This document shows, piece by piece, positions 12,441-24,289 of a DNA stretch of 64,000 nt. The translations under genes and the position numbers were made by a program. Every line of letters begins with the position of its first letter. Position 1 is the first letter of the stretch. Origin of the DNA: Nageia nagi (Eukaryota; Pinophyta); contig JBITNC010000001.1 of NCBI GenBank assembly GCA_050084985.1, positions 39,432,001-39,496,000 of the forward strand. Reading direction: 5' to 3'. The notes under the pieces are model-generated. The model did not search any database, had not been told where the DNA came from, and worked only from the letters and a program-made list of their open reading frames with translations.

Positions 12441-12490
12441 TTGAACTTTTGTTAGTGATGACAAGTTCACCTCTAAGAGGCCTTTTTTGA
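12164..12490 (+). repeat. Right arm of the inverted repeat within the copia element
   Basis: Reverse complement of 10379-10697, covering the RNase H C-terminus and the first bases after pol, up to TCAAAAAAGG (minus reading). Transcripts crossing both arms could fold into a hairpin with a loop of about 1.5 kb. Confidence 0.9.
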
Positions 12491-13347
12491 GCAAATTTCT
12501 TTTTATGATAATCATACTCTTTGTGCCCAAAGATGCCACAAAAGTTACAATTTCCATCAAACTTTTCCTAAGATGTTGGATTGCTTGATCTAGCTTTGTC
12601 ATTCCTTTGCCTGAAGTTGCCATTATTATTGCCCTTTTTCTCATACTTCCTGAAGGTAAATGAGGACTTGTTATCTTTGAATTTATAATGTTTGAACTTC
12701 TTATTGAAAGGAGTTTTGGTTGCTCCTAGAGCAATGCTATTATCCTTTGGAGAAAGGTTCAACATTTTCTTATTCAAAGTTTCATCATGCTTCAGAAGGA
12801 GTCTAGAAAGGTTATCAAGAGAGATGATATCTTCTTCATCATCGAGCCTTGTTTCTATAACTGTGACAAAGTTACTAAACTTTGTAGTAAGGCTTTGAAG
12901 AATGATGAAGACCATGAACTCATCATTGATCCAGTTGCACCCATAGCCAACTAGTTGTGTCCTAAGGTCAATGATTTTGTTCAAGTAGATAGAGGCACTT
13001 TCATCTTCACCTTGATGATATTGCAACAACTTTTGTAGAATAGTGAACCTCCTTGAAAATTTTGACCCAAGGTAAATTTTATTTAGCCTATCCCAAGCTT
13101 CCTTTGCTGATGTTGAAGAAGTGATCATGAGAAGGATGTCATCTAAAACTGCACGATAAAACATTGAAGTTGCTAACTCATTCTTTGAGTTGTATACTTC
13201 AAGAGCCTTCTCATCGATAGGAGCGACCAAGTCTTCATTAACTGTCTACCATAGCTTCCTTGCTTGTAACTTAGATTTCATATGAGGTTCCTATATTCCA
13301 AAGTTGGAACCATCGAGTATATGCTTGGGAACGAAGGTTTCAACCAT
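12490..13347 (-). pseudogene. Copia gag (UBN2-type capsid) with damaged zinc knuckle
   Basis: Capsid protein that packages element RNA. Start ATG at 13347 (MVETFVPKHILDGSNFG). Two in-frame stops near the N-terminus replace what look like Trp and Gln; then an open stretch runs 13230-12568. The UBN2-type core shows SAKEAWDRL, LQKLLQYHQ, and SLTTKFSNFV. A Lys/Asn-rich linker leads to a knuckle CNFCGIFGHKEYDYHKK at about 12560-12510, in which the last Cys is replaced. The frame then runs into the inversion breakpoint near 12490, so fusion to protease is lost. Confidence 0.9.
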
Positions 13348-15009
13348 TGCTACAAAAAAAGTAAATATGCAATAAGAATGCAAACTTTTACAATTTTCCA
13401 TCTATACATATAAAACATCTAATAAGAAAACATGTCCCACATGTGCAAACTTATAACCCACAATCTATAGAAGGATAAAGTTGAGGTTATTTTCTTGTAT
13501 AGAATTAGGCCTTCACCTGGATGCCCGCAAGGTGGAGCCCAAGTACTACTAGTCCTCAATCAGTTCACCTTGGTCAGTAATATACTCTCACAAGGAGAAG
13601 TACTAACTATTTTCCAAGGATCTGACATATCTTGGATCGACCATTTTAATTATCTTTTTAAGGTTTTTAGTTTTCCTCCTAGGTTATCAGGATAATCCCT
13701 GAATGGACGTGTGGACATGTGGTATCACTACACACATGCCTATCCACCTAATAGAGTTATGTCCAATCTAATAGAGGTCTTAGGGGCAATTAAGACGGAC
13801 TTACCACCACTTGGGTCTTCAGACTAAAAAGGCTCCAATTTGCCCTATCCTCACCTTGTGGCTCCCCAAACAAGTCATGTTGTGGAAAAATACGTGCAGA
13901 TGTGTTCATTTTAGGGGTTACTTTCAATATTTTGCATATTTGCAAGTATAAAGCAAATGTGCAAAAATATAAAGTAAAGTGAAAATACTCCATCCACACA
14001 AACTTGAAACCTTAAGAGTCCAATGGGTTTTGTACTAACCCCTAAAGGACTTTTTACATTTTTCATATTTTTTCTCAAGTTCAAAAATAATGAATTTTAC
14101 AAAGGCTAAGTCCTACTTAGCATTAATCCATAACTTAAACATGTATTATTCCATGACTTAAAATTAAGTAATAAACATGCATCATGCATTATTTAACTTA
14201 AAATTTTAAGTACTAAGCATGCTTGATTCCTAACAAGGTTAAGAGGCATGCATTATAAACTTAGCATGCAAGATCCATAAAGATTTAAGTAAAAAAATTA
14301 TAAAAATTCCCCCCATTTTTACTTAAAGTGCTAAAACTTGGATGCTAAAAAATTGTGTTTAAGTATGGTTCCTCCCTTCTTTGCACTTAATGTGTTATCC
14401 CTAATAAAAATGGTCTTTGTAGTATGCATTTTAAGTAAAAATGGCTTTGGTTTACTTAAAAAAGACTTAGGGAAAAGCCCTTAAATGTTTAATGTTGACC
14501 TAGACATAAAAAATCAAATCAAATGTGTAGTGGGTAAAAAAAATTAAGGCTCAACAACTTATGGTTGAAAAAAAATGGGAAGGTGGCCAAGGTAAGCCAC
14601 GTGGAGGGGAGAGGTTAGGCAGAGGCGGTAAGTCACGTGGATAGGGGCAGGTGGAGGTGGTAATTCGGTAAGGCCAGATAGTTGTTAACCATCACAACCA
14701 TGAAGAGGCAAGGGAGGAGAAAGGTTGATGCGATTGGTGTTGAATTTAATCAAGTGATGCATTTCTGGGCTCCTGTGTCTCCTATTATAGGTGTAAAAAT
14801 TTCAAGTAGTGGGAAAAGATCTCTATCAGAATCTGAGTGTGGTTGGCACTTAGCAATTAATCAGTGGTGGCATCAAAATCTTAAGATATTTAGCCTGATT
14901 GAGCTCTCCACCATCAGCATCTGTAGCCTCCTCATTAAGGTTTGCAAAGGTAGAGCAAGCAGCCTCCTGTCAATGTATCCATTTTATGCATATTTGGTGA
15001 TTAGGGCAG
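13348..15009 (-). other. Copia 5' leader, inner part
   Basis: No coding signal consistent with retrotransposon proteins on either strand. The leader between PBS and gag is about 3 kb, long for copia, and may include captured DNA. Small ORFs at 13495-13695 (+), 13790-13999 (-) and 14682-15071 (+) show no recognisable features. Confidence 0.5.
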
Positions 15010-15475
15010 TCCATGAAATGCTTGTCTACATCATGCATCGGGTCAAACAACTCACAGATAGTTTCATTTAAGCTAGAAACAATGGTTTATGCATATCCTA
15101 TGATCATTTGTAGGCCATGAAATGGTGTTTGCATCATGCATCTTGGCAAACAATTCATGTGCATATGCTACAATCATTGCAATCATTGAAATGTTGTCTG
15201 AACTTTGGCAAACTTTCATGCATCATGCAGTTTGTGCAAATCCTACGATCAGTGCAATCCATGGAACATTGTCTGCACCAAGCATCATGTTTAAACAATT
15301 TTGTAGACCCGTTTAATGCTCTATTTTGTGCATATCCAATGATCATTGCATGGAATGATGGCTGCATCTTGTTTAAACAATTCACGTGTGCCATTATGTG
15401 TATATCTAGTTTGTGCAGATTCTACGATCATTGTAGTCCATGAGACATGGTCTGCACCATGCATCTTTGGCAAAT
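15010..15475. repeat. Diverged tandem array in copia leader
   Basis: Four to five copies of a unit of roughly 100 bp, each with GATCATTG..(A/G)TCCATG(A/G)AA.(A/T)(T/G)GTCTGCA, CATGCATC and GGCAAACAATT. The units run in one direction and make chance ORFs on both strands. Confidence 0.75.
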
Positions 15476-15802
15476 AATTTTGCATGAGCCTGAAGGACAT
15501 GGTCATGGGGTCTAACATTGAAACATTAATATATGATTTCAATTTGCAAAGAGCGAAGGAGGATTTCATATGGCCATCCTTGTATATATATAATTTCATA
15601 TTAATTGAGAAAAAGATGAATCCAACATGTGACCAGCTTTGTTGTTCAGTTGTAATATCCAAACCCATGTAAATAAACATAAATGTTTCTGCTAGAGAAG
15701 AAATTAGTTCAAAAAATCTAGCTATCAAAGTTTGAGACTTTTCTGAAAATGTATAATGCTTCATGACAATTCAGGAAGCCTTTCAACGTATCTGTTTTGG
15801 GA

Positions 15803-15842
15803 ATATATATATATATATATATAATATATATATATATATATA
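15803..15842. repeat. (AT)n microsatellite
   Basis: Two AT runs split by a single phase break, about 40 bp in all, inside the copia leader. Confidence 0.95.
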
Positions 15843-16280
15843 ATTTTTTTGATTGTATTTGAAACAAATTTAAAATAAAAAATTTATAGATATATATATT
15901 ATTATGCCCTCAAAAAAATTTTGTAGTAGAACAAAAAATTATCCTCCTCTCATTTTTGTAAAGGTTCATGCCTCACCAATAAAAAATACCACTAACATAA
16001 AAAATGGTAGGATATATAATATAATATAATATGAAAAAAATACAATTTTTGTATACTAACCCTTTTTAAAAGAATTATAGCAATTTAAAAATTGCAAGTA
16101 ACATAGAGGATTAGTAAAAAAATTGCAACTTGTTAATCATAATTTAAAAGGACTAACACATAGCAAGTAATGTGTTAGTAGCATCATGTAATAATCCATA
16201 AAATAACCAAATGAGGAGGAAATTTATACCTTCTCTTGGAATTTACCTTACCAAGACCTTAAAATTGAAGGAATAAGAGC

Positions 16281-16351
16281 TTCCTCACCAAAAAGAGCTT
16301 CCACACCAAGAAGAAGAGCTTCCACACCAAGAAGAAGAGCTTCCACACCAA
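16281..16351 (-). repeat. 21-bp tandem repeat beside the PBS
   Basis: Three full copies plus a partial one of AGAAGAAGAGCTTCCACACCA (+ strand, 21 bp; positions 16281-16351), directly next to the PBS. On the minus strand each repeat ends in AGCTCTT and is followed by CTTGGTGTGG, the same bases that follow the PBS. This could be template slippage at the start of minus-strand synthesis. Confidence 0.85.
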
Positions 16352-16363
16352 GCTCTGATACCA
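16352..16363 (-). promoter_or_regulatory. tRNA-iMet primer binding site
   Basis: TGGTATCAGAGC on the minus strand, two bases inside the 5' LTR. This is the classic plant copia PBS complementary to the 3' end of initiator methionine tRNA. Confidence 0.97.
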
Positions 16364-16365
16364 AT

Positions 16366-16848
16366 TGAAAGATTTAGACTAGATCTAAACTAATCCTCAA
16401 GGACCAAGACTAGGAAACTCAATCATACACAAGATAACACCATTCACACAAGATAACACAAGTGTAATGTGGTTCCTCCCTCCTTGGGAGTACATCCACA
16501 ACTAGTATTTCAATTCTCAAGTATGCCCCTCTTACAACTATTCTCTTCCTCTCCTACACAACTAGTAGAGTAATCTTACTCCAAAAACTTAGTTATGTTA
16601 CAAGAGGAGAGGCCCTCTATTTATAGCTTGAGAGCACCTCCCTAACCTCCCTTTAACTCGAGGGTAAGGTTAGGGTTACAATAAATGTATCACCTAACTT
16701 TAACCTACCAACTAACCACTTGGTAAAGTCAAAGTCTACATATTAAAGAATTCAATTAATCCCTTAAGGTATCTACATATCCTTTAAGTGATTAATTGAA
16801 TTTACAAGGAGTTTAGATATTCATAATATTTCATTACAAATTCTAACA
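16366..16848 (-). repeat. Copia 5' LTR
   Basis: Same length as the left LTR. TATAAATAG box at about 16627-16619 on the minus strand; ends CTTTCA before the PBS spacer AT. Five differences from the 3' LTR give about 1% divergence. Confidence 0.96.
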
Positions 16849-16853
16849 CCTTG
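16849..16853. repeat. Target-site duplication, right copy (CCTTG)
   Basis: Matches 9113-9117 exactly. Confidence 0.9.
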
Positions 16854-19803
16854 AAAATCATTAACCCTCTAGCTAGATGTGGTCTAAAACTTAATATAGG
16901 ACTAACATATCTTGGAGAATCAGGTTTTTGTAGGAACAAATAGACATCCAATCAAAGAATGATGTGTTCCCTACACATTTTTTCTTGGGTTCAACCCATT
17001 CATCATAGAATCATGCATCCTATTAGCATTTATTAGGTATGCAAATATCTTTTTTCAGATTCATAAGTCATATTACACAATGTAGTTACAATAGCATATA
17101 CATGCAAATATTTTTGCTAGCACTAGTATTGAAGCTAGCATGGACATTGGGATACAAAGGCATAAATCAAGTTGAATGAGCACAAATATGCATAGTGGGT
17201 AAGACATAAGGAGTATTTCTATCCTTACCTATACTTTGCATTTAATCATATGCCTATTTGAGAAATATTCAAACTAATCATCATGAATTCACCTTTGTTA
17301 GTTGGATCTCAACTAACCATAACATCTACTAATGAGGCATGTACCTCATGATAATGACAACATATCATGTCTATATCTAAGAAAGGGGAATGTACCTCAT
17401 TTTGATTACAACATATCATGTTTATATATAGTAATGGGTCATGTACCTCATGAATATGAATGACATATTACATAATATAGTTGAAAAATATTCAAATCAA
17501 CCATGTCTTTGAGTCACCTTTGTTAGTTGGGTTTTAACTAACCATAATCATGTAGTTCTTTATGATTCATATGTTACATATTAGAATGGGCATGTACTCA
17601 TGATGATGTTAACATACATGGTTTTGATTACATGTATTTATATAAGAATGAGGCATGTATCCCATGACAATATGAACACACCTTTATCATGATTTTTTAT
17701 GTATGCTCCTAAGAATAAAATATTGAATATTTTTTTAGTTATTGTTTTCATATGATGTATGCATATTATATTACTTTTATCCTTTCTCCATTACAAGTTA
17801 TATCATTTGTGATGAAATGTTATGATGTTACTCTTATTATCATTTCTATATTATTTATGAGTTAACAATCACATATGTGCTTGGAAGTATGTGCCTCTCA
17901 TTTTTAGGTTTCATTCTTTGCTCTTGATTGATTCTACTACATGCAAGTCTTACAACTCACAACCAAGGCAAAGAGGGGGAAATATACATCATCAAATCAT
18001 TGATAATTTGGATAGTTAAACTAGAGAAGTATCAAAAGTTTCTTCTTTTTACCTTTACTTCCTTTGCAAGCATAATGTTATTTCAAGATTCAATTTCATT
18101 CTACTTACAGAGGAGAGCATCTATTTACATGTAAAATTGGTCCCCTTAACATGGTTCCAATTAGGCAAAAATTTACATGCATGTATTAATCATATTTAAT
18201 TATATTTTAGTCATATTTTATCCTTATTATCACATATTTTTTTGGTTGTGTTCTTATTTTTATGTTAGGTACACTAGGACCCCTTCAACCAATATTTAAG
18301 GGGTAAAATGGTGATATCATGCTTGATATAAATATAATTATCTCTAACCTAGGGAAAGCATGTTAAGATTACATCTTAATAATTAGTACCCTACTATTGG
18401 GTATTTCTAAATGCTACCTATTGATACTAGAATCTTGTTATCAATCGAGCGAATATGTTTTATCCATATTCATTATTATATGCTTGGTTTGAATTATCAT
18501 CATATATGTTATCATCGATCCTTGTTGGTGAGCCTCATTATTTCATAACATTAGTGCCCATGTTGATGTTCATGCCCACACTAAACCTTAGAGATTAGCA
18601 TTAGTGGTGGTATTTCTTCTAAAATTAGCCTTGGGGTTTTCACAACAAGGTTAATACTCTTCAATGAGTTCATTTGTCATATCCTTGAGCATGACACATA
18701 GGTATTTATCTTACATTTGATTCTTCTCTTTTTAGTGCATGTAGCTCATTTTATATAGTGACATCAATGTAATTCACTATTCTATTATTGCACTATTATA
18801 CTTACACTATGTTTCCTTATTCATGTATATTTATTTGAGTTAATTAGCTTAGATAAATCATATTTAAATGTTTATGTGTATTTAGTTCATTTAGGATAAA
18901 ACCCTAGGTGTACCAAAATACATATCAATAGTATCATTTCATGCATTGTCATATAAATGATTATTATTTTCATCTAATTTCACACATCATGTTTTGGAAT
19001 TACCTTATTAAGAAGGGAATGAAATATTCATTTTGATTCTACACAATGTTGAAGGTAGATCCAACACATTCACATTTAAAAAATTATGGTAGAGCATTGG
19101 TAACTTTTATATTTTATTGATAAGTAGAAAAAAAATATTTTTCCATCCTATTATTTATCTAGCCTTTACCAATTAAAATATTAAAAATTTTGAAGCTCAA
19201 AAATTCATCAATTAAATTGCAAGGCTAGGGGTATTTCTTACCAGGGCTATAGATGCTTATTGATAGTGAGGCATCCTTAGCTATTAGTAGCATGTCTCTC
19301 ATGGTAATCCTCACCAAGGGTATAGACACATGTTGTAATTGGGAAATCCTTAGAGACATCTATGAAATAATGGTTTTCCTACTTAAAAATATCAAATCTT
19401 CATCATGGTTGATTTAGGGAAAGAAAAAATGGTTAACAAACTTCATTGCAAACACAATGATAAGCCTAAAGCAAGTTCAAGAATTAGTATGGTCATGAAT
19501 TCCTTTGTTAATATTGATTGATTATTTATGATTTGATTTCCTTAATAAATTTAAATGCATGCTTTTTAGATACTAAGTTTTGATATGAATTTATCTTGGA
19601 TTAATGAAATCCTTGTTCTTGACAATCCACTTTTACTTGTCATCTCATTTTATAATAGAGTGCATGATTTATATAGAAATTAATTTGAATATTTTTATTA
19701 ACCATTTTTAATTTGATTAATATTTTTTATTTTTCTCTTTATAAAATATAGAAGTTTGGGATCTTTGACTTGATTGAATAAAGCCATCCCCAAATAAAGC
19801 TAG
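16854..19803. repeat. Unassigned AT-rich DNA with a ~223-bp tandem duplication
   Basis: Continues the sequence interrupted by the copia insertion. At 17264 and 17487 two copies start with AATATTCAAA, each followed by CACCTTTGTTAGTTGG and TAACTAACCATAA. Between them are three short units with ATGTACCTCATG and ACATATCATG. No coding sequence is recognised. It could be the 3' region of an old gypsy element, but no PPT or LTR edge is evident. Confidence 0.55.
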
Positions 19804-20559
19804 TGTTACCACCCCAATTTTGAGCTTTCAAAATTTTGAATAAAATGAGAAATTTTTAAGTTTTTGATTTCATGTCATGGTTGATGCATGATTTATATTT
19901 TTATATATTTATGCTTGATGCACTTGATCAATATTTAAATTTTCTCAAATGAGTATGCTTGACAAGGTCACCCATGATCGTGACCTTGAAAAATATGTAA
20001 ATTATATGATCATAAAAATGTATGTGAAACTTTATGCTTTTGATTATTCCATATTAAAGTAATTTACATCACAAATGTTGCATCTTTTATGGTTCATAAA
20101 TTAAATTTGTAGAACTCAAGATATTTAAGTTTTAAGGTTAATTAAATTTAATGAATTTAATTAAATTGCTAATTCTTGTACCTTCAAGTGATTTTTTTTG
20201 TAAGTAGGGATCATAAAAAGGTATCATGAAATCACTCATTAACAATATATTAGTCTTACAAAATTTAAAAAATTAACGGTTCAAATAAGGAGCTTGTAAG
20301 CAAACGTTATGTGAGAAATTATCTATCAATCCTCATATGCCAATTTAATTGATTTTTGGTAAAATAACCTTGAGAGTGGCCCCAAATTTCAAATAGATTT
20401 TGTTTAGTCATCTATCAAGAAAATATAGTTGTATAAACACTCATTGTAAATAGCATAAAGTAAAGAACACTTTAGAATTTATTTCACAAAAAAGGCCCTA
20501 AACTAGGAAGTTGCAATATTAATTTGGTCTTGAATTAAAAATGGCTAATTTTATTTATT
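19804..20559 (+). other. Possible LTR start (TGTTACCACCCC)
   Basis: TGTTACCACCCCAATTTTGAG at 19804 resembles the first bases of many plant LTRs. The purine tract before it is poor and no partner copy is in the window. A TATA-like CTATAAATTGGGG near 21790 lies in the same orientation. Weak. Confidence 0.25.
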
Positions 20560-21150
20560 CTTAATTGGTCAAATCATATTGATTTTCAAAAAAATTTAGT
20601 TAGTTAGATTGAGTTGACCATCAAAAAACTATTATCATAAGTATTTCATCAAAATAACTAATTTCATGAATTCCAAATTTCAATTAGTTAGATTGAGGAC
20701 TAATAATAAAATTTCAGTTGGTCAAATCAAGTTAATTATCAAAAGAATTTCAATTGGTCGCATTGAATTAACTATCAACAAAAGTTTCAATTGGTTCGAT
20801 TGAGTTGAATATCAATAAAAGTTTTAGTTGGTCAGATTGAGTTGACTATCAATAAAATTTTAGTTAGTTAGATTAAGTTGAATGCCAACATAATTTTAGT
20901 TCATTAGATTGATTTGACTATCATCAATATTTTAGTTGGTTGGATTAATTTGCTTATCAAAAAAAAGTTTTAGTTGATTGGATCGAGTTGACTATCAACA
21001 AAATTATCAATTGGTTGAATCCATTTAATCATCAATAAAATTTTAGTTGGTCAAACTGAGTTGATTGTTAATAAAAATTTTATTGGTTAGATTGAGTTTA
21101 CTATCTATAAAACTTTCAGTTGGCTAGATTGAATTGATTATCAATAATAT
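20560..21150 (+). repeat. 36-bp minisatellite, about 16 diverged copies
   Basis: Unit of the form TTTTAGTTGG(T/A)(C/T)AGATTGAG followed by TTGACTATCAATAAAA. Exact 36-bp steps are seen at 20822, 20858, 20894 and about 20930. Copies are diverged but remain in register. Confidence 0.85.
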
Positions 21151-21254
21151 TTATACCACCACATGTCTTTTCATATTTATAATATGTATCCATTTGTACC
21201 CTAAAATACCTATAAAGAAGAGGTTCCCCCACAACAATTTGTAATGAGGTTAAG

Positions 21255-21540
21255 AATGATGATGATAATGATAATAAAGATAAAGTTTTGAAGTTAAAAT
21301 CCATATTATTTTTAGTTAGTCAAGTTGGGGATGATGATGATGATGATGATAAAGATAAAGTTTTGGCATTAAAAGCTAAATTATTTTTAATTAGTCCAAT
21401 TGAAGATGATGATGAAAATAAAAATTATGATTTGGAGTTGGAAATTTTTAGAGTTAGAAACCAAATTATTTTTAGTTGGTTGGGTAAGGTTGAGGAAAAA
21501 TGATGATGATGAGGATTTAGAGTTAGAAAATTTTGAAGTG
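21255..21540 (+). repeat. GAT-rich tandem repeat continuing the minisatellite
   Basis: Units of about 76 bp with a (GAT)n tract, AAAGATAAAGTTTT (about 21275 and 21351) and TTTTTAGTTAGTCAAGTTG, the last shared with the 36-bp minisatellite. It creates an Asp-rich 71-codon ORF (21288-21503) that is best explained by the repeat. Confidence 0.7.
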
Positions 21541-23134
21541 AAGCATTGTTAGTGTAGTTTTAGTTGTTCAAGTTGAGTTGGCCACCAACAAACTTTTAGT
21601 TGGTTGCTTCAAAGACAATGACCATGATGAAAACTAAAATGTGTTGACAACCATATCAACCTGACCTCAAAAAAGATTTATAGAGCTTCAAAAGATTTAC
21701 TCATAGAGGTAGTTAGTGTTACCAGGAAGTTTAAGAGTCTAAGTAGTTGAAAGGTCAAGGCACTTGAAGATTCAAGCCTTCCCATAGCACTATAAATTGG
21801 GGAAGGCTCCTTATTTGTAATATCTCTTAGAAGATTGAAGTATTGATATAACGAGGCATGTTATAACAATAAATTCATCAATTTTCATCTATTTTGTGTT
21901 TTTCATTTCTTAAGAGATCATTTTGAAGATGAAGATTGAGATTACAAGTATTTATACAATATTATTTCCTTTTCTTCTAAATTGATATCCTTTCATGAAT
22001 TTATCAAGTTCTAATAGTTAACTTATGAAGCTATATAAATTCTTATACAATGTGTATATCCATACAATTTTTTAATGATATAGGAAGAGTTTTTGTATGG
22101 GTATGCCCTTTTTTACATCCTTTACTATTTTTTGGAATAATGATACTTAGTCAATTTTATATATTTCTATAGTGTTTGATTTTGATGGATATCCAATAAT
22201 ATTGGTGTGCACATAGTTTGTTGGAATGGTAGTAGAATATGTTAGCTCTAGGACTTAGTCAATTTTGAGCATACCTTTTAGTATTCAGTTTTGGTAAGAT
22301 CTAACATTTTTTTGATGTATGAACTTTGTTAGAATGGTGGAAAATAGTAATAGTAATATACTTAGCCATTTTATTGTATTTTCTAAAATATTTAATTTTG
22401 GCAAAGATCTAATAGAGTGAAGAAGACTAGTTTCTTCTAAAATAGCAAGAAAACCATACAATGTATTTTCTTCAATTATAGCCCTATCAAAGTGATTCAA
22501 TCATGTACAAAGTAGGATTTTAGTCACATCAATCACCTTTGATATTCCAATTTTGAATATCCAAGTTACAACCATCCAAATCTAAGCATGGATAAATAAG
22601 TCTACAAGAATAGTTTATTTTGCATTATATTTGATTCTAATGGATTTGTCAAAATACAAGTACCTATAAATATTATTAGAACCTTATAAAATACATTTCC
22701 ATCCTAAGAAGGTGATTTCAACTTCCAGATTCAAGTTTCAAGTTTCAAACAAGCTAAAGAGTGTTAGTGCACATAGAGGATTGTTTCAGATATTTGTAAA
22801 TTAAAATTTAAGTTGTAAATCTTATCAAAAATTAGATCTAATACATTGTAAATATCTCAGTAGTTAATTATAGATATTTTATCTATCAAAGTTTGTTAGA
22901 AGATATTTTACAAAGGATAACTATAAGTATCACCTCTATTGTGAGAGAAGTGGTTGAATATAGAATATATATTCCCTTTTTTGTACTTGTGTCAATGATA
23001 ATAGAATATAATTTGCTTCTTGATATCTTAACTATGATCTAATTATCATTATTATTAAATAATTATGTTATATGCTTTTTTTTAATTCATAGATTGTGAG
23101 AGATTATCAGTAGTTAATCTTCATCTAAAAAGTG
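21541..23134. other. Unassigned AT-rich DNA
   Basis: No gene recognised. A promoter-like TATAAATTGGGGAAGGCTCC stands near 21791, with AATAAA about 80 bp further. The right edge is the start of the element II LTR. Confidence 0.4.
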
Positions 23135-24158
23135 TGAGCATCCAAAAATTACGTAGAGTCCTTTGGGATGCTTACTTTGCAATGTCTAAAATATTGCTTG
23201 TATCATGATGTGCTTGGATGGATGATAGTTCATTTAGACCTACAAATAGACAAGTGTTAATAGAGATCTCAACACTATGGTCCCTTAAGGCCCCAAAGTG
23301 TGCTCAAGGAGAGGTGTGAGACCTCCTTGAATGAATGTAGATCCCTATCCCATAGCCAAATGGGTGCAAGAAAATAAATAAATTCCTATTATGCAAGATG
23401 ACATGCTTATATTATGGTAAAATAATGATCAAGATAATAAATAAACTAAATTGTATGGATCTAGCCTAAGAGATATACTACATGTCATACAAAATGCATG
23501 TAATGAAATATATGTAAGGATACAATATGGCTCCTTGTGCTCTCCATGATAGATTCAACACCCACAAATAAAGACCAAAAACTTAAGCTCTATGTATTCT
23601 CTTGGACCTTGATGCTCTAGACTTGGATGGAGAGTGTTCTTGGATCAACTGAGTGTATTTAGGATTGCATATGGTTGGACTTTACTTCTATGTGTTCTTG
23701 GTTGGTTCAAAGTTGCAATGGATGGTGAATCTCTATGGATTGGATTAGAGAGTGGAGAGAGTGTACAACCTTACCAAAATGGATGTGGAATGCAAGTGGA
23801 GGACCCCCTCAAGTCAAAGTGGAATACCAAAAGGAGATTCCCTAGTTGATTGGTCCATTTAGTGCACTTGAGTGCACCACCTTCTATCTAGGTGCATAGG
23901 GTTTGCTACTTACCTATTTGGGTGGGTAAAAAATTTAAACTTTTAGCCTTTAAAAATACATAATTAGGATCATTCAAACAACTTACCAATCATTCAAATG
24001 ATCGATAAGTCATTTGAATGAATGGTCAATCATTTGATTAAGGAACAATTTGCTTAAAATACCAAAAAGGATAAAAATGACTATGAATGGAACAAGATGA
24101 TGAAAAATGACCACATGATACTATATACAACATAAAATACACTTTTTAGGTGCTTATA
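23135..24158 (-). repeat. Element II 3' LTR
   Basis: About 1024 bp. The lower edge, TGAGCATCC on +, matches TGGGCATCC at 42473. The upper edge, GGTGCTTATA, matches GGTGCTTACA at 43423. The 23960-24041 part carries four copies of an AATCATTCAAATGATT-like palindrome; the 5' LTR retains only a deleted version of it (43270-43306). Confidence 0.88.
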
Positions 24159-24171
24159 GATGCTCCTTTTT
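24159..24171 (-). promoter_or_regulatory. Polypurine tract of element II
   Basis: AAAAAGGAGCATC on the minus strand, ending at the LTR edge. It closely resembles the PPT of family B (AAAAGTGGGGCATC at 63731-63718), which supports orientation and kinship. Confidence 0.75.
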
Positions 24172-24289
24172 ATACTGAGCTTTGACCTTACAAGAAGCTA
24201 AGTACAAAAATATGCTAAATGATAAATTGACAGTAAGCTAACAATCGATAATAATAAATGAATTAAGATAATAAAATTATTAGGATAGA

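Larger units (their letters stand above)
9118..16848 (-). mobile_element. Complete Ty1/copia LTR retrotransposon with internally inverted RT block
   Basis: A 7731-bp insertion with 483-bp LTRs, 5-bp target duplication, PPT beside the left LTR and iMet PBS beside the right LTR, so it reads on the minus strand. LTRs differ at 5 of 483 positions by direct comparison. gag (13347-12490) has the expected strand, but the RT-RNase H block (10698-12440) points the other way and protease and integrase are absent. It cannot be autonomous, yet its near-identical LTRs show a recent insertion, so proteins must have come from a helper. It carries several tandem repeats in its leader and 3' region. Confidence 0.95.

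Noticed and set aside
14682-15764. Several ORFs of 62-147 codons on both strands in the copia leader
   Set aside because: They overlap one another on opposite strands and run through a diverged tandem array; no known protein features.
21288-21503. Asp-rich 71-codon ORF
   Set aside because: Produced by (GAT)n tracts inside a tandem repeat; no start context or conserved domain.
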